Assembly: GCF_040436345.1 (NCBI RefSeq)
Contig: NC_133221.1
Span: 4,915,663 to 4,979,662, forward strand
Length of the DNA: 64,000 bases
Direction of reading: 5' to 3'
Source of the DNA: Pagrus major
Lineage: Eukaryota > Chordata > Actinopteri > Spariformes > Sparidae
Positions 1 to 11,800 of the stretch are shown here, one piece after another (positions within the stretch are counted from its first letter, which is position 1; each line of letters starts with the position of its first letter). Position numbers and translations under genes: made by a program. Below the pieces are notes generated by a model. It was not told the DNA's origin and ran no database searches. It worked only from the letters and a program-made list of their open reading frames with translations.

Positions 1-1686
1 GGGAGAGCATGAGGAAGTCTGTGAGGTTGTCTAATGAATGGATTCGTGTTTCAGTGTGTTGACAGAGTACCCCTCAGCCTGTTTGGCACAGTGTAGCCCT
101 GGTGAGGTGAGGATAGGGACAATGTGTAGGCACTAGCTTTTTAGATTGAACATAGAAGGACACTTACCGCAGCGCTGTTGGCTTCCTTCCTGAGAAATCA
201 AAGCTTAACATTGTCGGCCAACTTAAATTTACTGTCCATACTGCACAATGGGGAGAAATATTCCACTGAGTGTTTCACAAGCCTGGTTTAACAACATTCT
301 TTTATTGGACACCGCTGCTTGGTACCCTTTGCTCCACTATTTTTTTTGCACTGTTTTTCTTGCAACATACAATGTGTTGCACATCCACGGGCGCTGGCTG
401 GAGGCCCACAGCGAGTGATGTCATGCGCGAGCGGCGAGGCCCTCACAGTGAAGGTTGGTCCCCAGGGTCGTCGGAGAACGTCCTTCATATTTTTTTCAAG
501 GGGGCTTTGAAGGGAGCTGATTTGAGAGCCAGAGCCGGTTCCGACATCTGGATCGTGGCAGAACCGCCGCACAGAGGAGGAACACTCAATACATGGACAT
601 CTGCATGCAAATGTGGCTCTGCCAAACAGCTGTTACATGGATGACATTTACTGCTGTAGTTCATTTACTGTAGCTGTGACTTTTTTTTTTTTGCCAAGCC
701 GGATAGTAACAGCTAGAGCAATAAATAAAGACACTCAGTGATGAAGCTGCCATTTTTCTTTATCCACTATGAATGCTCGAGTAAAGGAGCGCTGCTGCAT
801 TATGTTTTGTCTTAGGGTTAGGGTTAAATATATTAATATATAAATATATTTACTTTCCCTTTTGCAACCAGTAGGCCAGGTGTAAAGAGTGCAACCAAAT
901 CAATAAACAAGTCTAAAACAACATAGTGCACCTTTAAAACCCAGAGACTTTTCATTTAATATCATAAATGACAAAGAAAATCAGCAAATCTTTACATTTA
1001 AGAAGCAGGAACAAGCAAGGATTTGACATTGTTTCTTTAAAAATGAAATGATTCATTAACTCAGCAAAGGAGGTTATGTTTTCTACCATCGCAGTGTGTG
1101 TTGGTTGGTTTGTCAGCAGGATTACATGAAAACTACTGAACACATTTCCCCGAAACATGGATGGATGATGGGTCTTAGCCCAAAATAGACCCCATTACAT
1201 TTTTGGTGCAGATCCAGATAAAGGGACAGATCCAAGAGATTTTTTTTTTTATCTCACTGTCGCAAGATGGGGGAAAAATGTATGAATCATAATGAAAAAA
1301 AAGTTATGGGTGTTTTAAAAATTTAAAGTGATATCCAGGCTATCAAGTCTGATATTGGATCAGGCTTGATTTAATTAAAGGGGACTGTTGGGAGTGAGTC
1401 CTATTCTCGTTGATTATGAAAATAGCCTGCGATTCATTTTCTAATCGATGTCGCTCTATCTTCCTCTACATTATTGCTACTTAGAAGTATATTCCTCCAG
1501 CGAAGTGGTGTCATAGGTCTCGCTGTCTCTTAGTGTGTTTGAGCTCTGACCCACAGGCCACAGACCCTCTTAATTAGCCTAACTAATTGGGTCAAAGTGG
1601 CCAGAACTCTCCCCCATCCTCCTCTCCACTTCCTCTTCCATCGAGATAAGAGTCTTTCAATGGATCTGAATGGAGAGAGGGCAGTA

Positions 1687-1747
1687 GGGAGGGTGGAGTG
1701 GGGGGTGGGGGGGCTCATACAGGATGGGAGGAAGGGGAGGGAGGGTG
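1687..1747 (+). repeat. G-run cluster with quadruplex potential
   Basis: At least six runs of three or more G lie within 60 bases (gggaggg, ggggggtggggggg, gggagg, ggggagggaggg) inside a longer purine-rich tract. It sits in an itga5 intron. Confidence 0.6.
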
Positions 1748-1880
1748 AGAAGGCCAGAGGGAGTGAGTGGAGGGAGGAAAGAGGGAGAAACCAGAGCCCT
1801 GTTCCTCCGCTCTGTCCCCCCTGCTGTCCCACGGGGGGGGCAGCTGATGTGATGAGTGAATTTGGCCATTTGTCTTCCAC

Positions 1881-1914
1881 CACACACACAAACACACACA
1901 CACACACACACACA
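1881..1914 (+). repeat. (CA)n microsatellite
   Basis: Dinucleotide CA run with one interruption, in an itga5 intron. It generates artefactual open frames with poly-His/Thr or Cys/Val on the two strands. Confidence 0.95.
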
Positions 1915-3766
1915 ACGAGGGGCTCTAACTCCACTAATGGCCGTCCCCCCTCACACTCAGTTCAAAGGCGAGAGTGCTTCTATATGGACGCGCTCCAGAA
2001 CCCCCACGCTCCTCTGCTGGTCCCGGGAGAGTCCGTATTGGGCACTGTCACATCAGCACACTGCGCTTTCACCGGCGGGGGGACGGGGGGCTCTGGTCGG
2101 ATGGCATGTGGCTGTGACCCGTCTCTTGGTCTACCCTCTATCGCCGCTCTGGATCTCCTCCATTTTCATTGAAAGCACTTCATGTGACTCCAGCTGGCAG
2201 ACAACAAACAGAACTTTTCATGAGCCGTTACTGACACAGAACGAAATGCTATAACTAATGCGACCATGTGAGCACCGCACATCGCTGCGCTTCCTCGCCT
2301 TTACATGGTCAGATAAGTGATCGCAGTTGTGCTGTATGGATTTAAGAGGCCTTTACTTTCTCGCTGCCTTGGTAACATGACTCAAAGCAACACAGTCCCC
2401 TCCTCAGCTCCTGCCCTTCTCTGGTGGCTTTGCGTCGGCCTTATCCAAACAAAGACCCCCTGAGTTATGAAAATATTAAGAAGGTGTATGCTTTAAGAGA
2501 GGGTGCCGTGCAGCTAAGGCAGATTAGTTAAAGTAACAAGCTCGTAAGAAGCCGTTTGAAGTGCCGGTCATGTTATTACCTATATGGCTAAAGCACTTCT
2601 TTTCACACTTTCTGACCACTTAACACAGTGGCGGCAGGGGTGGGCTGCTGTAGGCCCATGATGAATAACATTAGCAGGAAAGCCCAGTGTTGGAGATTAA
2701 GCAGAAATAGTTGGGTTATTAAAAAACTATAATCCTCTGATTACCGTCTTTGGGTGAGGGGAAGCAGGACTCCCTGAAAGCAAAGGAGAGAAAGGGGCTG
2801 TACAGACACGGAGACTCGAGCGAGATAGTGCAAGAAAAATGAATCGGAAGACGAAGATAATATTGAAAATGAAAACGGAGAAAGGGAGGCAGAAGTGTGT
2901 GCCTAAACAGAGATGACTGAGAGGTTGCTATGAGGAAGCCTGGGCCAGAGTGTGTATGTTTTGCTTGGACCCCGGCCTCCTGAGCTGTTTCCACAAAGAC
3001 GCGGAGCGACTCCAAGCTGCCTTGTTGGCCGGGGGAGGAAGACGAAGGGGCGGGAAAGGCATGGATAGAGAGAGAGGCCTGACACACAGCCTGCTTTCCT
3101 CACATTCACAAAGGTCTTGATCTCCTGCGGGATGCATCTGCAGTCGTCAGTCCCTGAGAGATGCTGCTCTGCTCGGTTGCAACACGACTGTGGTTTGACA
3201 GTTAACAGGGGAAATGAGTCTGCAGGGTGGAGTTTTTCCTGCTGAGGTTGCTCTCTCTCTAATAGATGTCACCTCACACTCTGAAAGTGACAGCTAACTG
3301 GAAGCGATGCGGCTTCCTCGCTTAATCAATTTGTTTGCGTTGCACTCTCAATTGCAGCACATCTGCCTTCCAATAAAGCTGAGTTTAAACCCGACTCCCC
3401 GCGCCATCTGTCATGACACCTGCTGCTGTCGAAAGCGTCGATGTGGGAGATCAGCGTTAGCGGACAGGTGGTCAAATAGACCAAAGGGTCAGCGAGGTTA
3501 AGCGAGGCGAGTCCAGTCCAAACCTCGGCTAAGCTAAGAGAGCTATCATGTCCTGAACAGTGGCCGAGCGGCGGATAAATTCTCACCCTGATTGTCTTGA
3601 AAAATAGTTTAACTGGAGTCTTATAGCCTGCTTTCTGCCAAATGTCCAGATGTTTCCAAGGGCCTGGGAAGGGAAGATAGAATGAGGGTACTCAGAGTCC
3701 AGCTGAAGCAATACATGTTTTGTCATACTGCTATTACTCACTGTCACTTCTCTGTGTTTTTCTCAG

Positions 3767-6700
3767 GGGATCGAAACGTCTTGCTGAACAAAACAGAGCA
3801 TCAGGTCGATTTCAAGTCCCACCAGTGGTTCGGCGCCACTGTGCGTTCTCACGGTGACACAATTCTGGTAAGGTGACCCTCTCAGAGAAGATATTGGGGG
3901 GTGGGGTAGAGAAGCACTAGAGTTTCAGGTTCACGCCACACCACTGGTGCTCTCCTGTGTTACGATCGGGGCTTTTAGAGAAAGCGTGTTCTGGCCTCAA
4001 GGCTGCGAGAAAAACTTTGCACAACCCCGACTTCTTCACTTCTAAGTTAGATGCTGTAGTTTTCCCCTCGAGCATCATTCAACAGTCCAATTTGGGGGCC
4101 AATTTGGGTGTTTGGATGGGTCGGACACAGGACTTTGCCCACCAGTTGTGACTGTTTATCAAGATTTATTTATTTTAGTTTATGTTACATATCGTCATTA
4201 TCTTCCTAGACCTAACCAAGTAGTTTTTGTGCCTGAACTTAAGCAAACTTTGACTGTTTCACAGCATTAGTTACAGTCCAAAAGCCCTAATATGTCACAA
4301 GATGTGAAATATTTGTCAGCAAGATTCACTTTGAAAGTCTAACCAGACGTTGCATATAACGTATTATTGCTGACTTGACTTTCCCGGGCTTTTGTTGCCC
4401 CGTCCCATCTACTAAAATGTGTAGTAAAACACTAAATATACTGTCTTTGTACTGTTTTCACTGATGTCTCACTCTGCCGTCAGTGGGAATGTGTGTGTTC
4501 TTAGTTATATATTTGTCTCCCACATTACCGTCCATTACGTTGTTGTCATTCCAGTTCAATTTCCACCTCCAGTCTCGACACACTGTAAAGAAATGTTTCA
4601 CGACCCCCCTCCACCGTGACATCAAAGTAGAGCCGCCTCTTGTTTGGTCTGATAGTAAAGGTTGTGACCTGGGTCGAGTTACCCTTGCTCCAGATGTACC
4701 ACTGACCTCGGCCCGGGTCTCGTCCTGAGTTCACCGGGGTGTTGTTGCAACTGGAAAAACATCTCCTACCTTAAAGCTCACCCCATTCATCACCGCATCT
4801 CCTCCCTCCCTCCCCCTTTTACCTCCCTGTCAATCCCCATCTCTCTCCACCTCCTCCTCTCTACTCCAGGCTTGCGCCCCGCTCTACTCTTGGCGGACCG
4901 AAAAGGATATCCCCCGTTCTGACGCAACAGGAACCTGCTACCTCTCAGCCCGTAATTTTACCAAATTTGTGGAGTACGCTCCCTGCCGCACAGGTAACTG
5001 TCAGTCCAAGTTGATATAGTGAAACTGTCTCATCCATGATTTTCATTGAATATTATGTCTTGATGTGTTGCAATCCCCTTGAAACAGGAAACTGTGGCTT
5101 TTATTGAATACTTATTACATCAAGTAATTCACTGTATGACTTCACTGTGTTTCAGAGATCACTGATGCGGAGGGACAAGGTTACTGTCAGGGAGGATTCA
5201 GCGCTGACTTCACTACGGTAATAACTATCTTCCTGTTAAACCACCAGAGGTTTCCTGGGTAATCTCCTCCCTTTTTCATTGTAGTGATTCACCGGTTTTA
5301 TCTTTCAGGATGGCAAAGTGGTACTGGGAGGGCCGGGGAGCTACTTCTGGCAAGGTATGTAGGGCATACCAATCACCGGCTCGAATAGCATCAAAAACCA
5401 AGCCTCAAAATATCCGTCTGAGGTTATTTTCATTTCCCTTTGGTCTTACTTTAGGTCAGGTGATCTCCGCGGCTAAGGAGGACATCATCGACTCGTACTG
5501 GCCGGGCTTTTTCATGCAGTCTGTGAAGAGCCAGATCCAGACCAAACAGGTCCAGGTTGCACACGATGACAGCTACCAAGGTGAGAGAGGGGGGGATATA
5601 ATTCTTAGTGCTTTTATTTACAGCATATTTACACATATCTTCATTTGTTTGCCGAGGCTGATATCTGTTCTTTATGCCTGCAGGCTACTCTGTCGCTGTT
5701 GGGGAATTCAGTGGTGATCAGGTGGAAGGTGAGTCAATAAAAAGGGGTCCCATTGTTTATTTTGTTTTATTTTTCTGCTGATGAAATCAAGACAATAACA
5801 AAATAAAAATGTATTTATGACGAGAAGAGCACTGATGAAATCCATTGACACTTTTATCAACGAATAATCAGATTAAAATGTCAGAGAGAAGGGAAGAGAT
5901 CCAGTCAGAACCAACCTCTTTCTTGGATAGTATGGATCTACTTAGGAAGTCAACTAGCGTGCACTGCGCTTGCTGCATGCCTCACAAACTGTACAGAAAT
6001 AAAGTCTGATGAAGTATCGTACTCCATAAAACATTTCTGGAGCTTCACAGTAAAACAACGTTGCAGAATTCCCCTAAACAACTGAAGAAGCTGGGGACGA
6101 GCGTGACCACACGTCAAGGCTGTAAATTATGTCTTTTCAAATCAATTTGTGATCTCGGGGAACTTCTGGAGACTTGGATTACTTCGGATGAGCTGTGTGG
6201 AGCTATTTTTAAGATATTTTTTGTTCGGGAGATTGCTGCAACACTGTTTGGCTGTGAAGCTCCATTAATGTTTTTTGGGACTGCTTGGGGCTGATGAGAA
6301 GATATTGACTGATTTCCCACTTTTTTTTTTGTGAACTTTTCCTTTAATTCTAGACATATGATGGGAGGGAGGAACAGAAAGTAGAATAAACACATGTTTC
6401 CAATCACAACAGTTAAACCTGTGTCTGTATTGCTTGTTTAAACCTTAATACCATTCCATAATAACATAATTGATCCATAATTAATCGATGCGTACTTCAG
6501 GGGTGCATAAAAAGATTGGAAATTCTAGAGAAATGTTTAAACTAAACTGAATTAAAACTAAATCAGGCTGCAGGTTATGTGCCCTGGTGGCCAATGTTAG
6601 ATGATGGTGTGCTGTAAGTGAAGCACATATGGGAAGTCACATGGCAATTCAAATATTACAGCTGAAGTAAAATAAACTGAGGTCAGCTACGATATTTTAC

Positions 6701-8807
6701 ACGATTATTGAGCTGGAAACGTCGTCAGTACTGGAATTCTCTCGTCCCCCCCCTGTCGTGCTTGACCTGCATATATTTTCCCTCCTTAAATCTTTGCTTC
6801 ATCTCTCTCAGATTTTGTGGCCGGCGTTCCAAAAGGACTCATGCTTTACGGTTCGGTAAGAAAGCTTCATCATCACTCTTCATTTCAGAAACGAGAGCCC
6901 TGGGCTTTAGACTTGGGACCGATGCAGGAAAGTCGGGGAAAGAAAACAGCCGTAGCGATATTGTCACAGTGGGAATTATTTTCGCAGTGAATTCCTGAAC
7001 AGAGACTGTGCTTATATTAGAGCGTATAAAAAAAAGACGTTCACCACATGTGGTTGCTGTGTTGCAGGTGTCTGTTCTGAACGGTTCGGATCTGAAGACC
7101 ATGATTAACTACACTGGCGAGCAGGTGAGTCCTCTCGCCGTCCTCTGCAGAAAAAGCTCCTCCACGCTTCACTTCCTCTGTGTTTTCACTGCCTGGCTCC
7201 TCATGAGAGCTCTTAATTTGTTGAGTCAGTGTAAGCAAAAATAATTTCCTTTACAGCGTCCTCTTTACTAGATTTGGGTCTCTTTTTCGTGGTTTGCTGT
7301 AAAGCTCAATTATTGAGGGGGAAAGTGCAGTGGCAATTTGTGCAAATGGTTCGGGGAATAGAGACGCACTGAGCTCGTTTAAACAGTGATGATTGACTCA
7401 GCTGAATAAATAAAAAAATCACAAGCGAATATGCTTACACTCTGGTAATTCAGACTCGCTCCTTACATCGCCAGTGTGTTTTTTTGGACTAAGGTTCACG
7501 ACAGGAAATTCAGAAAATGAAACTGACCTGGAACAGAAGCGCCAGCAAACTGGGCCGAACCTGTAAAACGCATCAGTTCTTCATGTTTCCTTCAGGCCTC
7601 TTCCTTTTCTAGTAAAGCAGAAAGTCTGAAGTTTGCAGCAGCAGCACTGTTTTGTATTAATCTGAGAACAAAACCGAATCCTGATGATGATAAATGTCTT
7701 CGTACAATGAGATTTTTATTGGCTAATGTCACATGGAAACACTTTTGTTTACAGATGGGATCATATTTTGGCTATGCAGTGGCGACGACAGACATCAACG
7801 GTGATGGGTGAGTAGAAGCCTTGTGTCTGTTTATCTCACCCTCCCTGTCTTCCTCTGTCTCCTTCACTCTTTCCTTCTCGATAATTAGCTGCAGGATCTA
7901 CATTGGATGCCACCAACAACTTATTACAGGCGTCGACGTGTCTGAGCCTTGATTGAGTAAAATCTCCTGTCTTGTCTGCAGGATGACCGACCTGCTGGTG
8001 GGAGCTCCCATGTTCATGGTCCGAGGCTCCGACGGCCGTCTGGAAGAGATGGGCCGCGTCTACGTTTACCTGCAGCGAAGCCCCCTGAACCTGGAGCTCC
8101 GCCTACCTCACCTGACAGGCACCCAGGTGTTTGGGAGATTTGGCAGCACCATTGCACCATTGGGAGATCTGAACCAGGATGGGTTCAATGGTAAGAACGG
8201 GCGATTGTAGTAGTGGGATTAGTAACGTGCTCCTGTTGGTAGGCTGGTTGGTCCAGGATATTGGCTGTATTACCATGAAATTTTTACACAAATTGGATCA
8301 GCTCTACTTTGTGTTTACTGCCAATTTGCATTAACTTAAGCATTTAGCACAAAGCAAAGCTGCGCCAGAGCTGCTGGCTGTAGACTCTGAAGCCATTTCT
8401 ACCCAATGTACTTGGAAATTTTGAACCCGGGATAATATTCTTGACTTTTGCTCTTTGGCAGACGTGGCAATCAGCTGTCCGTTTGGAGGGGAGGATCAGC
8501 AGGGACTGGTCTACATCTTCAATGGATACTCAGAAGGACTCAGGGAAAAGCCATCTCAGGTGATCAGTGGTCAGTGGGCTGCTGGTACGATTCCTGCCAG
8601 TTTTGGATTTGCCCTCAGAGGTGCTAAGGATCTGGACATGAATGGATACCCAGGTGAGTGAGGCGGCTGCTGGGAGAATAACAATAACCATAACCAACCA
8701 TAACCATACCACGTTTTATCTTTTTATTATGTTTTCTAATTCTGCTGCTTTATTTCCTCAGATCTCATAGTTGGTGCCTTTGGTGTGAATAAGGCCGTTC
8801 TCTATAG
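3767..8807 (+). other. itga5: itga5 beta-propeller exons (FG-GAP repeats)
   Basis: Twelve exons encode most of the seven-bladed head that forms the ligand face with beta-1. Cation-binding loops are visible as TDINGDGMTD (exons 7755-7807/7982-8190), [10 protein letters not shown] (8190/8462 junction) and [10 protein letters not shown] (8653/8762 junction). The last has Asn where many loops have Asp, but human ITGA5 has a similar DLDGNGYPD loop. FG-GAP-type phrases include [16 protein letters not shown] and DLIVGAFG. Conserved cysteines sit in [19 protein letters not shown] and GYCQGGFS. The first blade is only partly present because the upstream exons are outside the window. Confidence 0.93.
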
Positions 8808-11800
8808 GTAAGTTGTTTTGAATCTCTCTCTGACAAACAAAGTTAGCTTAGCTTAGAAGAAAGACTGGGTGACTGACCGAGGGAAACAGCTAGCCTGGTT
8901 CTGTCCAAAGGTAAAACAAATCAACCTACTAGCGCCTCCAAAGCTCACTTTAGCTTTTACGTTATACCCCGTTTGTGTAAAAAGTGTAAAAATGTGATTT
9001 TTAGAGTTGCTGGTTGGCAGGTTTTTGTTTTTTTTTACCTTTGGACAGAGCTAGCTACCTGTCCCCTCTGTTTCTAGTCCACATGCTAAGCTAAGCTAAC
9101 CATATCCCTAACAGACACCAAGTAAAGATGCATATTTCCTAAAAGGTGAAACTTCTTTACATTTTCCAAAATGTCTGTTGCCAAATAATGCATTTATAAT
9201 GAGTTTCTTCTCTGATGCTTTAGGTTAAAATACTGTTACCAGCTCACATTCGTCTTCTATATGAAGTATATGAAATAAACTCACAAAACATGAAGAGATT
9301 AGATATTTTTACACCTGTTTTCATTACTAACCAGAAAAATACAACCTTATAGCCTCATTTACTCATCATTAAACACACTCAACACCTTTTAAGGCAATAA
9401 AAGTGGAACTTAAATGTCCGATGATTGAATCTTAAGTCTACTCTTGTTACCAACAGATCCCGCCCGATTGTCAACACCAGTGCCGCTCTGACAGTTTCCC
9501 CCACCATGATCAACCCCGAAGAGAAGAACTGCATGGTCACCAACGGAAACACGACCATTCCTGTTTCCTGGTGAGTTTTGCAGCTTGTCCAGTACCGTCA
9601 CTCAGCTTCCTCTGACTCAGGCCTCAGTACTGCTCTGTTTGACCCCACTGCAAAAAGATGGGCTTCCCCATTTCCTCCGCATGCATAAACACTCCTATCC
9701 TGGCAGGAAGCTCTGATAAGGAATATCCTTTCCATCAGCAGTCACGGTATTAATATGTACCGAGGGCTGCTCTTATCTGACCTATTTTTCAAATGTCTTC
9801 ACATCACACTGCCTCTGTTGCGGAGCAGAGGAATAACGTGCTGAATAGCAGCATTGTTGGGCCGTTTTTGGCCTCGTGTGCACAGTATTCAGGTCCAGGA
9901 AAGGAGAGAGGAAACAGACGACGGTTGCTTGCTGCTCGACATGGTTGACACTGCGCTCACGTGTCTGCTTCCCCCCCGCCCCCTCCTTTTCCAGATCCTG
10001 ATCCATAAAGGAAACTCTTGTATACACATGTGTCTTGATTACACTACGTTGCCTGGTGATGAGGAGTTTTTTGGTGGGGGTGAGAGGAGAGCACAAGGGG
10101 ATAATGGGAGGGAGGGCGGGAGGGCAGGGGCTGGAAGGTTTTTTTTCGCCGTTGCTTTGAATGAGATATTGTTTGGTGGTGGAACACAGCTGGGAAACAT
10201 CAGGACACGTCGACTCCCGTGAGCGTGCGCACACGGTTGCACAGGAACAGGAGTAGAGAAAGTTATTACTACTCCTCGATAGAAATCCTTGTAGCCTATA
10301 TGTCTCTCTGTCTCGTTTTTCACCTCTCTTCCCTTTCCTGTGTTTTTTTTCCAACAGACTCTCTCTTTTTCTCTTTGCGCTTCTTCCAGCTCTGTTCCTC
10401 TTGTGTGGGTTTACTAGTAAAAAAGGATTGGGGGTTTTTGGGGTTGCAGACTTTTGGATAGCAGCGGCGTGTTGTGCGGCTGATGTCATGGGAGAAGAGC
10501 TACAGGCTTATATAGACAGCCATTGACTGGTCAGCCTTGAAACCTGAGTCGTTGCCCAATTTCACCCTTCTTAACTCTGCTATGCGTTTGTGTGTGTGTG
10601 TGGGTTCTGTCAGTGAAAATGTAGACCCAGCGATTTATCAGCTTGGCTGGTGAAAGCAGTCAGATGCCAGCACGTCTCCGAACAGTTGGCATTTCTTTCA
10701 TATTATTCATTGTATTCCCATTACGTCTCGTGCCTTGTAATGTGAACCATGTAAGGAGCTGACACAAGAGAAGCGGGCCGTTAGAGGGAAGTGAGAGAAC
10801 AAGCGAGGGCAAGTGAGGTGTCTTGTGTGTACAGAATATTTGTACTGAGTTTCTGCCATAAATGAGCAATGCTTCTCTCATCATGTCTTTGTCCCCGTCT
10901 GTCCAAAACAGTGTCAACCTGAGTTTCTGCATATCTGCCGATGGGAAGCACCTCCCAGACGTCCTAGGTGAGCCAATTTTCCACATCTGCACTTTATTAC
11001 AAGTTAGGAAACTTTCAAAAAGGCCACCAGTGGTAATGTTTTAAACCCATAACAGTCTGTAGGTTAAAGTGTTTTGGCAGCTTTTCGGATTTTGTTATGA
11101 CAAAAAGGAAGTGCCTGTGTGCAAAATACCTTCTGTGATCCACCTTTTAATGATCAAACCTCATCTGTGCTCGGTCCCGTTCCCTATCAACCCCGAGTTA
11201 TTATCTCTAATTGCTCCTTCCTTTATAAACAACTGCCATTAAGTTAAAGTTACTACATTGTGTGTGTGCTTCAGAATATTTATGGAGGTCTTTTTTTTTA
11301 AAAACCTGTCATTACGTGACTCGGGAACATTCATCATGCCATGAATGCTCATGTGTGTGTTATGTGGTGCAGATTTCCAGGTGGAGGTGCAGCTCGACAG
11401 TCATAAGCACAAGCAGAAAGGTGCCGTGAAGAGGGCTTTGTTCTTGGATTCCCAGCAGCCCTTGCTCCAGAAGAGTGTGACGGTGCGGCATGGCGAGCGT
11501 GTGTGCAGCAACACAAAGATCTACCTACGAGTGAGTCCTCTTTCATACTTATACTCACCCAGTAAATACAAAGAAACAACAGTTTTGATGTTCTCATGAC
11601 TATGTATTGTGCTGCAGAGCTATCTAGTGAAGGTATCATGCTAGCAGGCAACCAGCTAACTCTTTCCTGTCCTGGGATCAAACGATACAGATCATCCTGG
11701 GACATTCTTAACCAACAGATTCTCAGTTTTTGCACTAAACTGCCGCTGACACAAACTCTGTGTTTCTTTGTCTGCAGGATGAGAAAGAGTTCAGGGATAA

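Larger units (their letters stand above)
1..3766. other. Upstream intron of itga5 (no exon seen)
   Basis: No exon resembling the missing itga5 exon 2 was found, so this is read as intron 2. It holds a CA repeat (1881-1914), a purine tract with G-runs (about 1670-1800) and two tandem TTAGGG-like units near 813-826. Open frames of up to 191 codons around 1600-2170 come from low-complexity sequence. If the gene used a different exon layout, part of this could be 5' sequence. Confidence 0.6.

Noticed and set aside
811..828. Interstitial telomere-like repeat (TTAGGG)
   Set aside because: Only two to three units, too short to mean anything.
1597..2254. Overlapping open frames of 132-191 codons
   Set aside because: They run through a purine tract and a CA repeat; all three frames lack stops because of low complexity.
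9782..10489. 235-codon open frame on the minus strand inside an itga5 intron
   Set aside because: Basic and low-complexity composition with no recognisable domain; it lies antisense in an intron with no supporting splice or promoter context. Probably chance, helped by the pyrimidine-rich + strand.
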